From Euperipatoides rowelli (Eukaryota > Onychophora > Udeonychophora > Euonychophora > Peripatopsidae): a stretch of DNA of 11,701 bases. The stretch is taken from NCBI GenBank assembly GCA_003024985.2, contig PXIH01S0014240.1; one strand, given 5' to 3'. The translations under genes were made by a program, and so were the position numbers. Shown piece after piece: positions 1 through 8,485 of the stretch; the first letter of the stretch is position 1; the number at the start of each line of letters is the position of its first letter. The notes under the pieces are model-generated. The model worked only from the letters and a program-made list of their open reading frames with translations. It was not told where the DNA came from and did no database searches.

Positions 1-195
1 ATGATAAATAAATTTTAGAATAAGTTGTATAAATATATACATAATACTATAATTTATACGGCTAATTTCAATTTTTATGCATTGTTTTAATATTAAGGTC
101 ATAAAAGCACATTATTGTTTTCATTGATAACTTGGTAGTTGATTTATTAGGCCCTATATTGTTTTACGGTAAAAATCGACCTTCTCATAATTTTA

Positions 196-379
196 TCAGA
201 ACGTTGAGATTTCCCCATATCTCACTGCAAATTTGTAGAGGGATATTAGATCTGGTGAATAAACTACGCCAGATTGTGTACTAAAAGACGTTTTTTGTCT
301 TTTAGTATGCGATGTGTAGTTTGTTCAACCGATTTAATATTCTTCCGCAAAATAGTGGTGGGCAGCTAACGGATTCTGA
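196..379. repeat. Long imperfect palindrome / hairpin element
   Basis: A perfect 11-bp stem (TACTAAAAGAC at 279-289 against 297-307) closes a 7-nt T-rich loop. Pairing continues outward imperfectly: AAACTAC near 261-267 against GTAGTTT near 316-322, GATATTAGATC against GATTTAATATT, then CACTGC...GGGATATT against the strand ending GTGGTG at 360, and finally TCAGAA (196-201) against TTCTGA (374-379). The near-continuous fold over about 184 nt suggests a palindromic MITE or a structured-RNA locus. No ORF is present. Confidence 0.6.
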
Positions 380-892
380 CCAAAAATCCATTTCATTTGA
401 CCTTTAATAAACAAAACTGTCTACAAAATAATGCTGACTACACTTTCCACTCAAATGTATATTGACATTATAAAAAATTCTCTTGCACTCTACTGTCGGT
501 TAAAAATCAACATTTTTTTATTTACAATTTAACAATCATTGTTATATTTTTAGCCTCAAAAATGCTTTAAATTAGTAAAATTTATGTTCAAAAGTACTAA
601 AATATATTTGTTTTTAATCATACCAAATGATTTAAAAAAAAACTAAAATTAAAATCGAGGAATTTAAAAGAATGCAATCATGTAAAATTGTTATGACTAT
701 TTTTTAACAAAAAAATTTTGATAACAGATTCAAATTGGCAATTTTATTTCAAGTTTTCTTTTCACTATGGTGTCGGAATTTTAAAAATCATTTCTTTGCC
801 CTCTTAACAAATGTTGATTGGAGATTTTTTGAAAGATTTTACTGCTGTCTTCAAGTACAGATACTGTAAGTGAATTAATTATAATTTTTTAA
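380..892. other. Intronic AT-rich sequence, no gene seen
   Basis: Low-complexity T- and A-rich DNA with frequent stops in all frames. I see no coding segment, RNA gene or strong repeat here. The first 195 bases of the window are similar. Confidence 0.7.
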
Positions 893-1021
893 GCCACTTA
901 ATAAAGACACAGTTATTAAAACCAGGACAATTAGACATCCTGAGTGACCTTTTCAGGACACCTGGACAAACTCTTAATAACAGTGACGTTCCCAGGTAAA
1001 CCGTGATGTATGGTAACCCTA
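893..1021 (-). mobile_element. Probable non-autonomous DNA transposon (MITE-like) fragment
   Basis: On the minus strand the segment starts TAGGGTTACCATACATCACG and continues with repeated GGTTT/CCTGG/GTCC words (CCTGGGAACG, GTCCAGGTGTCCTGAAAAGG, TTGTCCTGG). This is the style of widespread TAGGGT(T/G)ACCATA-type short interspersed DNA transposons I recall from animal genomes. It also contains GTTATTAA near one side and TTAATAAC near the other. The opposite terminal repeat is not seen, so it looks truncated. A 62-codon frame across it has no protein resemblance and is not called. Confidence 0.4.
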
Positions 1022-1914
1022 TATACTGCATATCAAAACTTAATTTTAACGATTGGATTTGTAGCAAATCTCGTTCTAAAAATATTTATAAAGGTGTGAT
1101 TCATCCAGGTGTATTCTAGGCCATCGAGTGAGAAAGTATCTATTTGATCAATATAGCAGATGATGTCTATATAACATGCTTTATTATTATTTTTAATGAA
1201 TACAATTTATCCTTATGCATTATAGGAATGTCATGAGGTTTATTTAACAATTTTACTTTTTGTTTTCTTGTCACTTTTTATGATAATAAAATCAAAATTT
1301 AAAATTTTATTTAGTTTAAACATTTAGAATTTGAATAAATGGAATTTTATTGCATCATTTATGGAAAGGTGGCTGAAATGATAGAGATAGAAGTTTTTTT
1401 TTTAATTATCAGTGGTAATATTTGTAACTACAGTAAAACGTGAATGTCTAAACTAATTTTATGAACTGGATAGATCAGTATGTCTAGAGATATTGTTAAT
1501 AGTCTGTTTATCTATCTGTTATCTTGAAGAAATAAAAAAGTTATAAAAACCCTGATTAAAAAATTAATCCTGAATTTTTTTTTTTTTTTTGATTATTAAC
1601 CATTAAACCTGCCTCCGTCTAAAAAATAAATAAATTGCAATGTTATTAGGAAAATATATTAACTTATGTGAGAACTATGGCTCTGAATCAGAAAAAAAAA
1701 ATTAAATTTTAAAATTATTTGCACTGATATTACAGCTCCAAGATGAAGTCATTTCTTTGCTCTGGGATTTCCAATTATGATTATCATATGTCTGCGAATA
1801 AATTAGACATTGTTAGTGGCCAGCACTGACTACCTTTCACAGATATGAATGTAGACTACTGAAATAACTAGAATACTTTAAAAGAGCAAATCGTGCTTTA
1901 TATTTTTAAGACAA
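1022..1914. other. Intronic AT-rich sequence, no gene seen
   Basis: Contains homopolymer T runs (for example near 1575-1590) and a 28-codon ATG frame at 1743-1829 after a TTACAG, with no recognisable domain. Nothing else is supported. Confidence 0.65.
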
Positions 1915-1945
1915 AATGTCATAATCTCTTCAAGATTATGACATT
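1915..1945. repeat. Perfect 13-bp stem-loop
   Basis: AATGTCATAATCT (1915-1927) is followed by a 5-nt loop (CTTCA) and its exact reverse complement AGATTATGACATT (1933-1945). It stands out from the surrounding AT-rich sequence because the stem includes non-A/T positions and no mismatch. No T-run follows that would suggest a terminator. Its role is unknown. Confidence 0.8.
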
Positions 1946-4168
1946 ATCTAAATTGAGAATTGAAATTAAACCTTTAGATTTGAAAATGCTCATTTTAAAT
2001 TTATTTGTCATAGTACAGTATATAGAATTAATGTATTTAATATAGATTTGTAACATATTGATAGTTTATGTTTGAGCCATGTTCCATAGCCTAAAATGCT
2101 TAAATAAATTTAACAACTGATTTTTGTGGTATGCCTTTTTATTTGAAATAGTCAACAATCTTTTTTTTTTTTGTCCATTCTTTGAGGATTACTAACAAAA
2201 TAAATGTTAATACAATTTTAGAGCATTTAACTACATAATTATTCATATTTTAATGCTCTTAAATTAAGAAATAACTTATTTTGCTCTATTTGAAAACCTA
2301 AATAAAAATTTTATCTTAAAATAAGACTAACTTTTCTTTTTTATGATCAACTTATAGATTGAACTTATTTAATTAAAACTTGAATGATTTAAGTATATAT
2401 TTTTTTAGAAAATAAGTTTTATTCTAGAACCCCAAATTAAATCATCATTGAATGAATTCTTGTTACTTTTTTTAAAAAAAATTGAATTCTTTAGACTGAG
2501 TTAATATACTGATAAATTACGTTTTACTGTATTATGAATCTTATACTTACAGTAATTGATATTATTTTTTTACTTGTTTTAAAAAAATCAGTAAATGTTG
2601 TTAGTTTGTAGTAACTGAATATTTAAAAGCATTAGGAGATTTTCAATATTTTTGGAAACACTGCTTAATTTGCTTTAATTTACATAATATATTTTATTTC
2701 ATTTTACTTTACAATGCTATCTTGATCATTTTCAAAGATTTAATTTTACGCATGACCTAGGCTAATTTTGTTATTCGACATAATGTGGATGTAAGAAAAT
2801 TGGTAGCAAAGATATTTTGCAAAAATAAATTGATTCTAGTTTGTTTGTTTCAGCTGTATAGATTTCTTCATGATTTGGACAATTTATAATTTAGTTATTT
2901 TAAATCTGCCGGGCATATTTTATTTATTTTTTAAAAAAAATCTCTTTATATAGTGTTGTTTTTACTGCTTATTAATCATATGACTATGCACAATTGATGT
3001 ACCTACAACTTTACAGTTAAGCAATGGGCTTCATTCCTACTGCAAAATCACCATGGTTAACAGTAACAATAATTCTAAATTCTTGAAGTATATTTACACA
3101 CCTAATAACACTTTCATTCCCTACAATTTTTTTTAAAAGCAATTTTTTTTAAAACAATATTAAAATTTAAAAAAATGCTATAAGAATTTATATAAAGATT
3201 TTAAAAGTTTGTAGAGGCAAAAAATGACTAATTTTTTTATTAAAAAAATAATAATTACAAGTCGAATATTTTTTTTCTCTCGCTCTCTAAAAATGACCTT
3301 TCAGCTGAAAATTATTTTCATGAGTATCCGAAAACATAATTCTCTACAACCATACTCATAATGTGATGTAACCGTATATCCATTAGAAAACTTATTTTTA
3401 TTTTTACTTCTGAGGAGCCAAAAAGAAAAATTCCATTAATGGTATCTAATTGGACATATACAGTATATTTTATTAAATCGTTTGTTTTTGGATTTGCAAG
3501 TATCCCTTCTAACCCGTTTGCATATCCCGTTGGAAACCACTGATCTCTAAAACTTTGTTTTTCTATGCAGAAATTCAGTAGTAAAAATAGCTTCTAAATT
3601 TATAACTTCCTCAGAATAAGCATTTTGAATATTTGTAAATAAATCAGCTAAGTGAAGTTATGATTTGTAGTTTAGCACAAATACAGCAAATGAAATTATA
3701 TCAAAACTTGGGGCTTCAATAAGCTATCATTTTTACTGTGTTTTAATTAATCCAGATTAAATATGTGATTCCTTATGATTTTAGTTCCAATTTCAAATGA
3801 CTGGATCAATTTTAACCAGAATCCTTCTAATCTTTTAATTTTGCACACATTGAATATTGCAACTTCATTTAAGTAATCCAGTGTTAAGAATGTATGTAAA
3901 TTACACTGAAAACACTACAATCACCTCTTTTTTGACTTTGTCAAAGCTTTTCCACTCTTGCTAATTAACGCATAAAAGTTTCCATTAAGCGACTAAAAAG
4001 TTATACTTTTAACATCTAGTTTATTTTTATTTATCTTTTAATAAAGTTTATCATGTTTAATTACTGTATTAAATTGCAAAAAATAAAGACTAATTAAAAT
4101 ACACTACAATTCACAGATATATTTTTCATTAAGCACTTATTTCTGTTATGCTGTCAACATCAATAGGA
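1946..4168. other. 2.2 kb of intronic AT-rich sequence, no gene seen
   Basis: All frames are densely interrupted. AG sites with upstream T tracts exist (for example the TTTCAG near 2853) but lead into frames that stop within about a dozen codons and do not resemble TCERG1. Scattered TACAGTATA motifs occur (near 2014 and 3460). No RNA gene is recognised. Confidence 0.65.
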
Positions 4169-4389
4169 TGTTTGAATAAAGAGACTTATCCAGTTAATTT
4201 AACATAACCAAAAATTTATTAATTAAATAATAAAGTTGGAACAGGATACATAAAACATAACAAACTACATTTCCATAAAAACATCCAGAGCAGATGATCT
4301 TCTGAACTAATCAGCATCTTATAAAACAATATATCGTTTTCTTATAATTATCAATATATACTGTATGTATATTAAATACACATTTAACA
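4169..4389 (-). repeat. 3' LTR of the copia element
   Basis: Directly after the polypurine tract the minus strand begins TGTTAAATG and about 221 nt later ends CAAACA, giving short TGTT...AACA ends typical of LTRs. A minus-strand AATAAA (4215-4220) and a TATAAG-like box near 4318-4325 are plausible terminator and promoter remnants. The outer boundary is uncertain: an end at TTGACA (plus position 4152) also pairs with the start, with one mismatch. No second copy exists in the window, so LTR-LTR divergence cannot be used for dating. Confidence 0.65.
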
Positions 4390-4390
4390 A

Positions 4391-4401
4391 TTCTCCCTTT
4401 T
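4391..4401 (-). other. Polypurine tract (plus-strand primer) of the copia element
   Basis: The minus strand reads AAAGGGAGAA immediately before the LTR TGTT. This all-purine run is where copia elements prime plus-strand DNA synthesis. It also abuts the pol stop codon (TAA, 4400-4402), as is usual in compact copia elements. Confidence 0.7.
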
Positions 4402-4911
4402 ACGTATTGACTGATAATATTTTCTTATAAATACCCAATTTTTGGTTAGTGTCATCAATTTCAGTTCCACAAATAGGCTTTGTTAAAAAATCAGCTTCCA
4501 TATCCTCAGATTCCACAAAGTTCAACTTAATTCATGTTCCCTTTCAATAATTCTGCTTTAACAAAGTGAAATTTTCTATTGATGTGTATCGGTCTCGCTA
4601 ATGGTACTGAACTTTTAAACCATTCTATAGCAGCTTTGCTATCAGTATGACTATCGGTAATAGTAAATACTCCCTCAACTCCAATTCAGACAATAGCTAG
4701 TTATCCACTTATTTTCTCTCGCTCCTTCACTGATGACAATCATTTCTGCCTCATATGTTGAAAGTGTTACTAGATTTTGTTTCTTGCAGTATCAGCTAAC
4801 CAATGACAACTAGTTTTACAATATATCCTCCAAACGATTTACTATCAGCTGTGGATGACCAACTTGAGTCTGTGCTTATATTCATATTACCTTTTTTAGT
4901 TGAATATTTAA
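4400..4911 (-). pseudogene. Copia RNase H domain and pol C-terminus
   Basis: The minus strand holds ISTDSSWSSTADSKSFGGYIV with the first active-site Asp (4868-4870), then in another frame LVTLSTYEAEMIVISEGA with the Glu, then ITDSHTDSKAAIEWF with the third acidic residue, then PIHINRKFHFVKAELLKG. The pol terminus reads EADFLTKPI and ends SVNT plus TAA (4400-4402), abutting the polypurine tract. RNase H would remove template RNA during reverse transcription. Catalytic residues are recognisable, but frame changes and stops separate them. Confidence 0.88.
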
Positions 4912-5247
4912 TTATATAATCTTTATAGTTTCTTTTAAATACCGATGTATTCGTTTTACAGCTGTTAAATGCATTTGTTTCGGATTATTATTATACTTTG
5001 ATAATCTACTGACGCTATATGCTGTATCTGGTCTTTGTGCCTTTGATAAATATACAAGTAAACCTACCATTTCTTGGTATTTGATCTTATCAATAAGTGT
5101 AAAATTTTCATGATTATCTAAATCTTGTCTCGGATCCATAGGATATTTTACACAATTACAATCTTTTAATTCAAATTTATCCAGTTTCTTATCTATAAAT
5201 GTTTTTTTGTGATAACTCAATTCCGTCAGGTGTTTGGTTAATTTCAA
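4912..5247 (-). pseudogene. Copia RT thumb/connection region
   Basis: This is the longest surviving pol frame, 111 codons. After a frameshift in an A run near 5204-5210 it reads KTFIDKKLDKF, then YPMDPRQDL, YQEMVGLLVYLSKAQRPDTAY, VSRLSKYNNNP, HLTAVKRIHRYLKET. These match the blocks between RT and RNase H in copia pol, including the near-invariant YLS..RPD and KRI.RYLK.T motifs. The annotated ATG is incidental, as this is an internal piece of a polyprotein. Confidence 0.88.
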
Positions 5248-6000
5248 TTCCTATAAACATGTCCCCACTCCTTTATACTAATCTAAAATATTCTCTTTTG
5301 GCTTATTTGTTAAATTCCTGCCATACTAGTTCCCACAATGATAATATCTATGTAAACGCCTAATATATACAGTATAACTCCTCTTTTTCTCTTTTCATAT
5401 ACTGTACATACAAGAGTCACTTTCTAGCCATTTCAGTTCACATTCTCTGAGTATTGAGTTTAACTTCTCATTCCAGTTCCTTCCTGACTGGTAGACCATA
5501 TATACTCTCTTAACAGTTTGCATACCTTATTTTCATCGCCTTTTGGTTGATCCATAAATAATGTTTCTGTTAATCCCCATTCAAGTAAGCTGTTTTAACA
5601 TCATGCTGTTTATATTTTAAATTTAAATGTGATATTATAGTCATTAAAATTCTATAAGATTCAATTTAAACTGATGAAAACGATTCTTTATAATCTATTC
5701 CACTAGGCTGATTATATCCCATAGCCACTAACTTTGCTTTTCTTTTTTTTTTTTTTTTACTGTGCCATGGGTTTTCTTTACTGTTATACACCCATTTGCT
5801 TTTAATAACTTTCATATTTCCTCTCTCGGTACTAATTCTCAAACATTATATAAATCTAAAGATTGTTTCTCTATGTCCATCGCTTTTTCCCACTCCATTT
5901 GATATGTTGTCTTTTTAATATCTTCAAACTTTTTTATATCCATTTTATATCTTCACTTATTACATTCACTTGTTTTTGTTAGTTTATCTTTCTGATCTTC
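5248..6000 (-). pseudogene. Copia reverse transcriptase remnant (RVT_2)
   Basis: Ordered RT blocks on the minus strand: WEKAMDIEKQSLDLYNV then a TGA where family members have Trp; NMKVIKSKWVYN; LVAMGYNQPSGIDYKESFSSV split by an expanded A run (5743-5758); HDVKTAYLNGD, holding the first catalytic Asp (5600-5602); TLFMDQPKGDENKVCKL; and YIDIIIVG at the catalytic loop (Asp codon 5346-5348), where copia enzymes have two adjacent aspartates. FIGIEINQ follows near 5250. At least four frame changes and several stops separate the blocks. The enzyme would have copied element RNA to cDNA; it is plainly inactive. Confidence 0.88.
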
Positions 6001-6036
6001 TGACACCTTGCACAATTAGTTTTTCTTCATTCTGTT

Positions 6037-6222
6037 TTATAATTTATTCATGTCTTTCTTTAGAAACTTCACTTGTTTCCCTCTTTTTCTACTTGGTTTT
6101 CTAGAGTCACTATCTTCAGAATTATCAGGTTCTATATGATTTCTATTTTTGTTTAATTGTCTTTCTACTAATTTATTTTTTAACTTAATTTCTAAGTCTA
6201 TATGCCAAATTTTCCATATCAA
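6037..6222 (-). pseudogene. Charged integrase-RT linker of copia pol
   Basis: This open minus-strand segment is rich in Lys, Arg, Glu, Asp, Asn and Ser (for example NSEDSDSRKPSRKRGKQVK). It sits exactly where copia polyproteins have a poorly conserved, basic and acidic linker between integrase and reverse transcriptase. There is no specific domain similarity; the call rests on position and composition. Confidence 0.55.
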
Positions 6223-6247
6223 TATTTAAATAGTTTTCTTTTATTAA

Positions 6248-6662
6248 TTATTTTGAACCTCTTTCTTTCTCATTAAATTTGATGGATCTAGCTTCATGTA
6301 TTTTTCCATCAAGAGGATCAAAAATTCTATTGGCTTTTCTTTTTAATGAATATCCTTTTTTTTTAGCTTACTCTCTAATTTGTTTGAGACATAGTAATAA
6401 GCTACACATCCAAAAACTTTCATATGATTGACTTGTGGTTTCTTACCTGTCCATAGTTCTAGTGGCAGTTTGTCTCTCTTCTTTGTGAAAACAGTGCAGT
6501 TTTTCTGATATGCTGCCATTGCTATAGCTTTTGCCCAAAACTATCAAGGCAATTATGAATCCAATAATAGTGTTCTAGCCTTATCTAACAGAGATCTCTT
6601 TCAGCTACTCGGTTACTATCCGAAACATAAGTTGCAGTTTTCTGCCTTTTTATCCCCTCTCT
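6248..6662 (-). pseudogene. Copia integrase, catalytic Glu helix and C-terminal part
   Basis: The minus strand reads SNRVAERDLL, holding the third DDE residue (Glu, codon 6600-6602), then DKARTLLL. After a short disrupted stretch comes FWAKAIAMAAY, then KLPLELWTGKKP, HMKVFGCVAYYYV and LESKLKKKGYS. These are the standard ordered blocks of copia integrase C-termini. A nine-A run on the minus strand near 6356-6364 causes a frameshift; the next frame continues with FDPLDGKIHEARSIKFNE. Residues are well conserved despite the breaks, which suggests moderate age. Confidence 0.85.
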
Positions 6663-6833
6663 AACTACGGTATTATTATTATAAACCTTTATTGGTATAA
6701 GAAAACAAAATACAGCAGTAATAAATTCAAATGAAAAAACAAACAAGCAAAAATAAAATTTCAATAAATACTACCTTCCCACCCATAATTATATTTTACA
6801 ATAAACCTGTTCCTAAAAAAATTTGCCCAACAA
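6663..6833. mobile_element. Foreign insertion of about 150 bp inside the copia integrase
   Basis: Copia integrases have only about 10 residues between the NKEFE helix and the QNGVAER-type helix, yet here roughly 170 bp separate EMCFL from TATYVSDSNRVAER. The extra sequence has no integrase similarity. On the minus strand it ends with AATAAAGG and a short TAA repeat (near 6670-6690), as many SINE or LINE 3' tails do. No clear target-site duplication is visible, so it could also be a rearrangement. Confidence 0.45.
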
Positions 6834-6834
6834 A

Positions 6835-7164
6835 TCACAAAAAACACATTTCAAACTCTTTATTTACGAGTTCTAAACCGTTATCAGATCTTGCTGCTTT
6901 TATTTTATTTTTTGCATTTTCACATCTACTCTTTAATTCAATTAATTTTTCAAATACTTCATTTTTTGTTTTAAGAAAATATGTAAAGTAGCCTTTCCAA
7001 GTCCAAATGAATCCACTAGTACAAACAGGTATTTTGATCCACCTATGGAGAAACATGGCATAGGGCCACAAATATCCATATGTATCACCTGTAATGGTTC
7101 ATTAGTCATGTCTTCTTCAATACTGATACTTTTAAATGGTGTTTGGCTAATCTTTCCCATAACA
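6835..7164 (-). pseudogene. Copia integrase catalytic core (rve), frameshifted
   Basis: Two overlapping minus-strand frames together cover the DDE integrase core. The first holds VIHMDICGPM with the first catalytic Asp (codon 7074-7076), then IGGSKYLFVLVDSF. Similarity switches near 6990-7010 to a second frame with YFLKTKNEVFEKL and ARSDNGLEL, holding the second Asp (6883-6885). It ends at VNKEFEMCFL, where foreign sequence begins. The function would have been strand transfer of element cDNA into host DNA. The frameshift and downstream insertion make it inactive. Confidence 0.85.
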
Positions 7165-7516
7165 CAAGGTTCACAAAAGCTTAATTTTCTTTATTACTGT
7201 ATAACTGAAATTATGTAATAATTTAATGTCTCTTTAAATCTATCATATATTTTTCATTCAAATGATCTAGCCTTGAATGCAAAATTGTTTGATTTTGATT
7301 CAATTCATTTGATGTATCAATTGTCAAACATTTATTTTCATATGTATAGTCATTTTTAAGTTTCACTCTAAGTACATACATTCTATTTTGTTTATCTGCT
7401 TCAGTTATTAGTTCGCTTTTACTATCAAAATTTTGTGCTTTATTGTTTTCAAATACAACTTTATATCCTTTGTTTACTAAGCATCTAATCGATAAGATTG
7501 TTTTTAATTTAGGCAC
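7165..7516 (-). pseudogene. Copia GAG-pre-integrase / integrase zinc-binding domain remnant
   Basis: The frame 7223-7516 holds NKGYKVVFENNK, the conserved strand after the protease, then ILHSRLDHLNEKYMIDLKR, matching the copia integrase N-terminal HHCC finger. The usual Trp before the first His is Leu, and the Gly before the second His is Asp. The paired cysteines follow in another frame as FCEPCVMGK (about 7150-7177), after a short frameshifted stretch holding stops. All four metal ligands are therefore present but no longer in one frame. This domain normally binds zinc and helps integrase multimerise. Confidence 0.75.
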
Positions 7517-7695
7517 ATATAATACATCATTAATACATACTGTATATTTATTTCATTTCCTTCACTAGTTTCAATTTGAGCACAAATTTTTACTTTGCCT
7601 TTTGCCTTAGCTATTATCAAACTTCCTTCTACAATACTAATTTTAGTAAATATATTTTTATTTTCGGTTAGCCATACAATATTTGAAGTCATATG
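7504..7695 (-). pseudogene. Copia protease region, C-terminal remnant
   Basis: The minus-strand frame starts HMTSNIVWLTEN and runs about 62 codons. In copia proteins HMTS immediately follows the aspartic-protease DSGAT active site. Here the sequence upstream of HM (VHHH then a stop) no longer matches, so the catalytic Asp is absent. Downstream, the blocks AKGKVKICAQ and INIQYVLMM resemble the protease strands leading to the conserved 'VLYVP' segment, but read YYMCLN. A frameshift near 7510 moves similarity into the next frame. The remnant cannot have protease activity. Confidence 0.7.
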
Positions 7696-8401
7696 TCAGT
7701 GGTGGTGTACCTTTTTTCATCCGTGTGCCAAAATTTCACAAATTCAAATTTATTGACTTCCTGGCGTGCCTGGCAGTTTTTAACACTAGATTCAAGGGTC
7801 TCTGCAGAAAATTTTTATTCCTAATTTGACTGGTGGGAAAATGTTTCTGAAATTGCTACTAGCTATTTAAACTACTGGAATTGAGTAAACATAAAAACTT
7901 ATTGTACTGTATATTGTGATCTATATTATTTAGTTCTACATACTTGTTACAACCTATGAACAAGAGATTTTTTTTTGTTAATAATGTTTGGAATCACAGA
8001 GCTTATTTTCTTGGTTATAACCAAATCATGAAAAAATCTTAATATAACCTTTTTTTTTTTGTTGTTGTTTTGTTTGTTTGTTACAGTAGGCTATATATTT
8101 ATTTCATTTGCATGTTATGTTTATTCATATCCCTATAATACATCACATAATAATATGTATTGTAAATATAAATATACTGTATATATACTGTATATTTATA
8201 AGCCTATATACAGTATACTGTATAGACTATTTCTAATAATCAGTCTTTCCACCTCTTTCAAATCAAACAGTATTTACTAATTAATTTTATTTTTACTTTT
8301 ATTATTTAAAATTATTGTTTTCAGATTTCCTGTGAAGAATTAATTGGCTCTCTCTCCCTTTTAATGAATTTTTTCTCTGGTTTTTAGGAACTGCTCTAAA
8401 A
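7696..8401 (+). other. Intron between the copia element and the exon
   Basis: The first 160 bp are less A+T-rich (TCCTGGCGTGCCTGGCAG near 7758-7775) and unrelated to copia; their origin is unknown. The rest is AT-rich with T runs and the TACTGTA cluster. An open frame at 8059-8280 is low-complexity Tyr/Ile/Ser-rich translation of this repeat and is not a gene. Confidence 0.6.
8171..8225. repeat. TACTGTA/TACAGTA cluster in the intron
   Basis: Several overlapping copies of TACTGTA and its reverse complement TACAGTA, separated by TATA steps, form a self-complementary AT-rich block about 260 bp before the exon acceptor. Together they can fold back on themselves. Confidence 0.7.
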
Positions 8402-8485
8402 TTATTTTAATTGTTTTTTGTTTTGTTTTGTTTTTTCCTTTCTTTTTTTTTCTTTTCTCTCTAATCGTTATTTTTGTATTTACAG
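8402..8485 (+). promoter_or_regulatory. 3' splice site region: pyrimidine tract, branch point and AG
   Basis: A T/C-rich stretch from about 8410 leads to CTAAT at 8461-8465, a reasonable branch-point match with its branch A at 8464. This lies 21 nt before the AG at 8484-8485 (TTTACAG). The spacing and order are those of a standard U2-type acceptor and set the exon start at 8486. The exact branch adenosine is inferred. Confidence 0.75.

Larger units (their letters stand above)
4169..7695 (-). mobile_element. Degenerate, 5'-truncated Ty1/copia LTR retrotransposon
   Basis: The minus strand carries the copia pol order: protease tail, GAG-pre-integrase zinc finger, integrase, reverse transcriptase, RNase H, polypurine tract, LTR. 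Integrase preceding RT identifies Ty1/copia rather than Ty3/gypsy. The element lies antisense to the host exon, about 0.8 kb upstream of it. Copia similarity begins abruptly around 7695, just inside the protease; gag, a 5' LTR and the primer-binding site are not visible. Pol is broken by many stops and frameshifts, and a foreign segment interrupts the integrase, so the copy is a dead fossil. The 5 bp outside the LTR (4164-4168, TAGGA) could be one copy of a target duplication, but its partner is lost with the 5' end. Confidence 0.9.

Noticed and set aside
879-1067. 62-codon minus-strand open frame
   Set aside because: It runs across a short interspersed repeat and its translation has no domain.
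1736-1829. Possible exon after TTACAG, with a 28-codon ATG frame
   Set aside because: The first frame stops quickly, no donor follows at a sensible place, and the peptide does not resemble TCERG1 or any family I recognise.
6731-6991. 86-codon + strand open frame
   Set aside because: It overlaps the integrase core on the opposite strand, whose motifs are clear, so this frame is a shadow.
8059-8280. 73-codon + strand open frame
   Set aside because: It translates TA-rich repeats and T tracts, shows no domain, and lies in intron sequence.
7860-8340. Additional acceptor sites (TTACAG near 8085, TTTCAG near 8325) as starts of other TCERG1 exons
   Set aside because: The following sequence gives no FF or WW domain and stops soon in every frame.
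7697-8480. A 5' LTR matching 4169-4389
   Set aside because: Looking for LTR words such as TGTTTGAATAAAGAG and CCAGAGCAGATGATC gave no second copy by eye.
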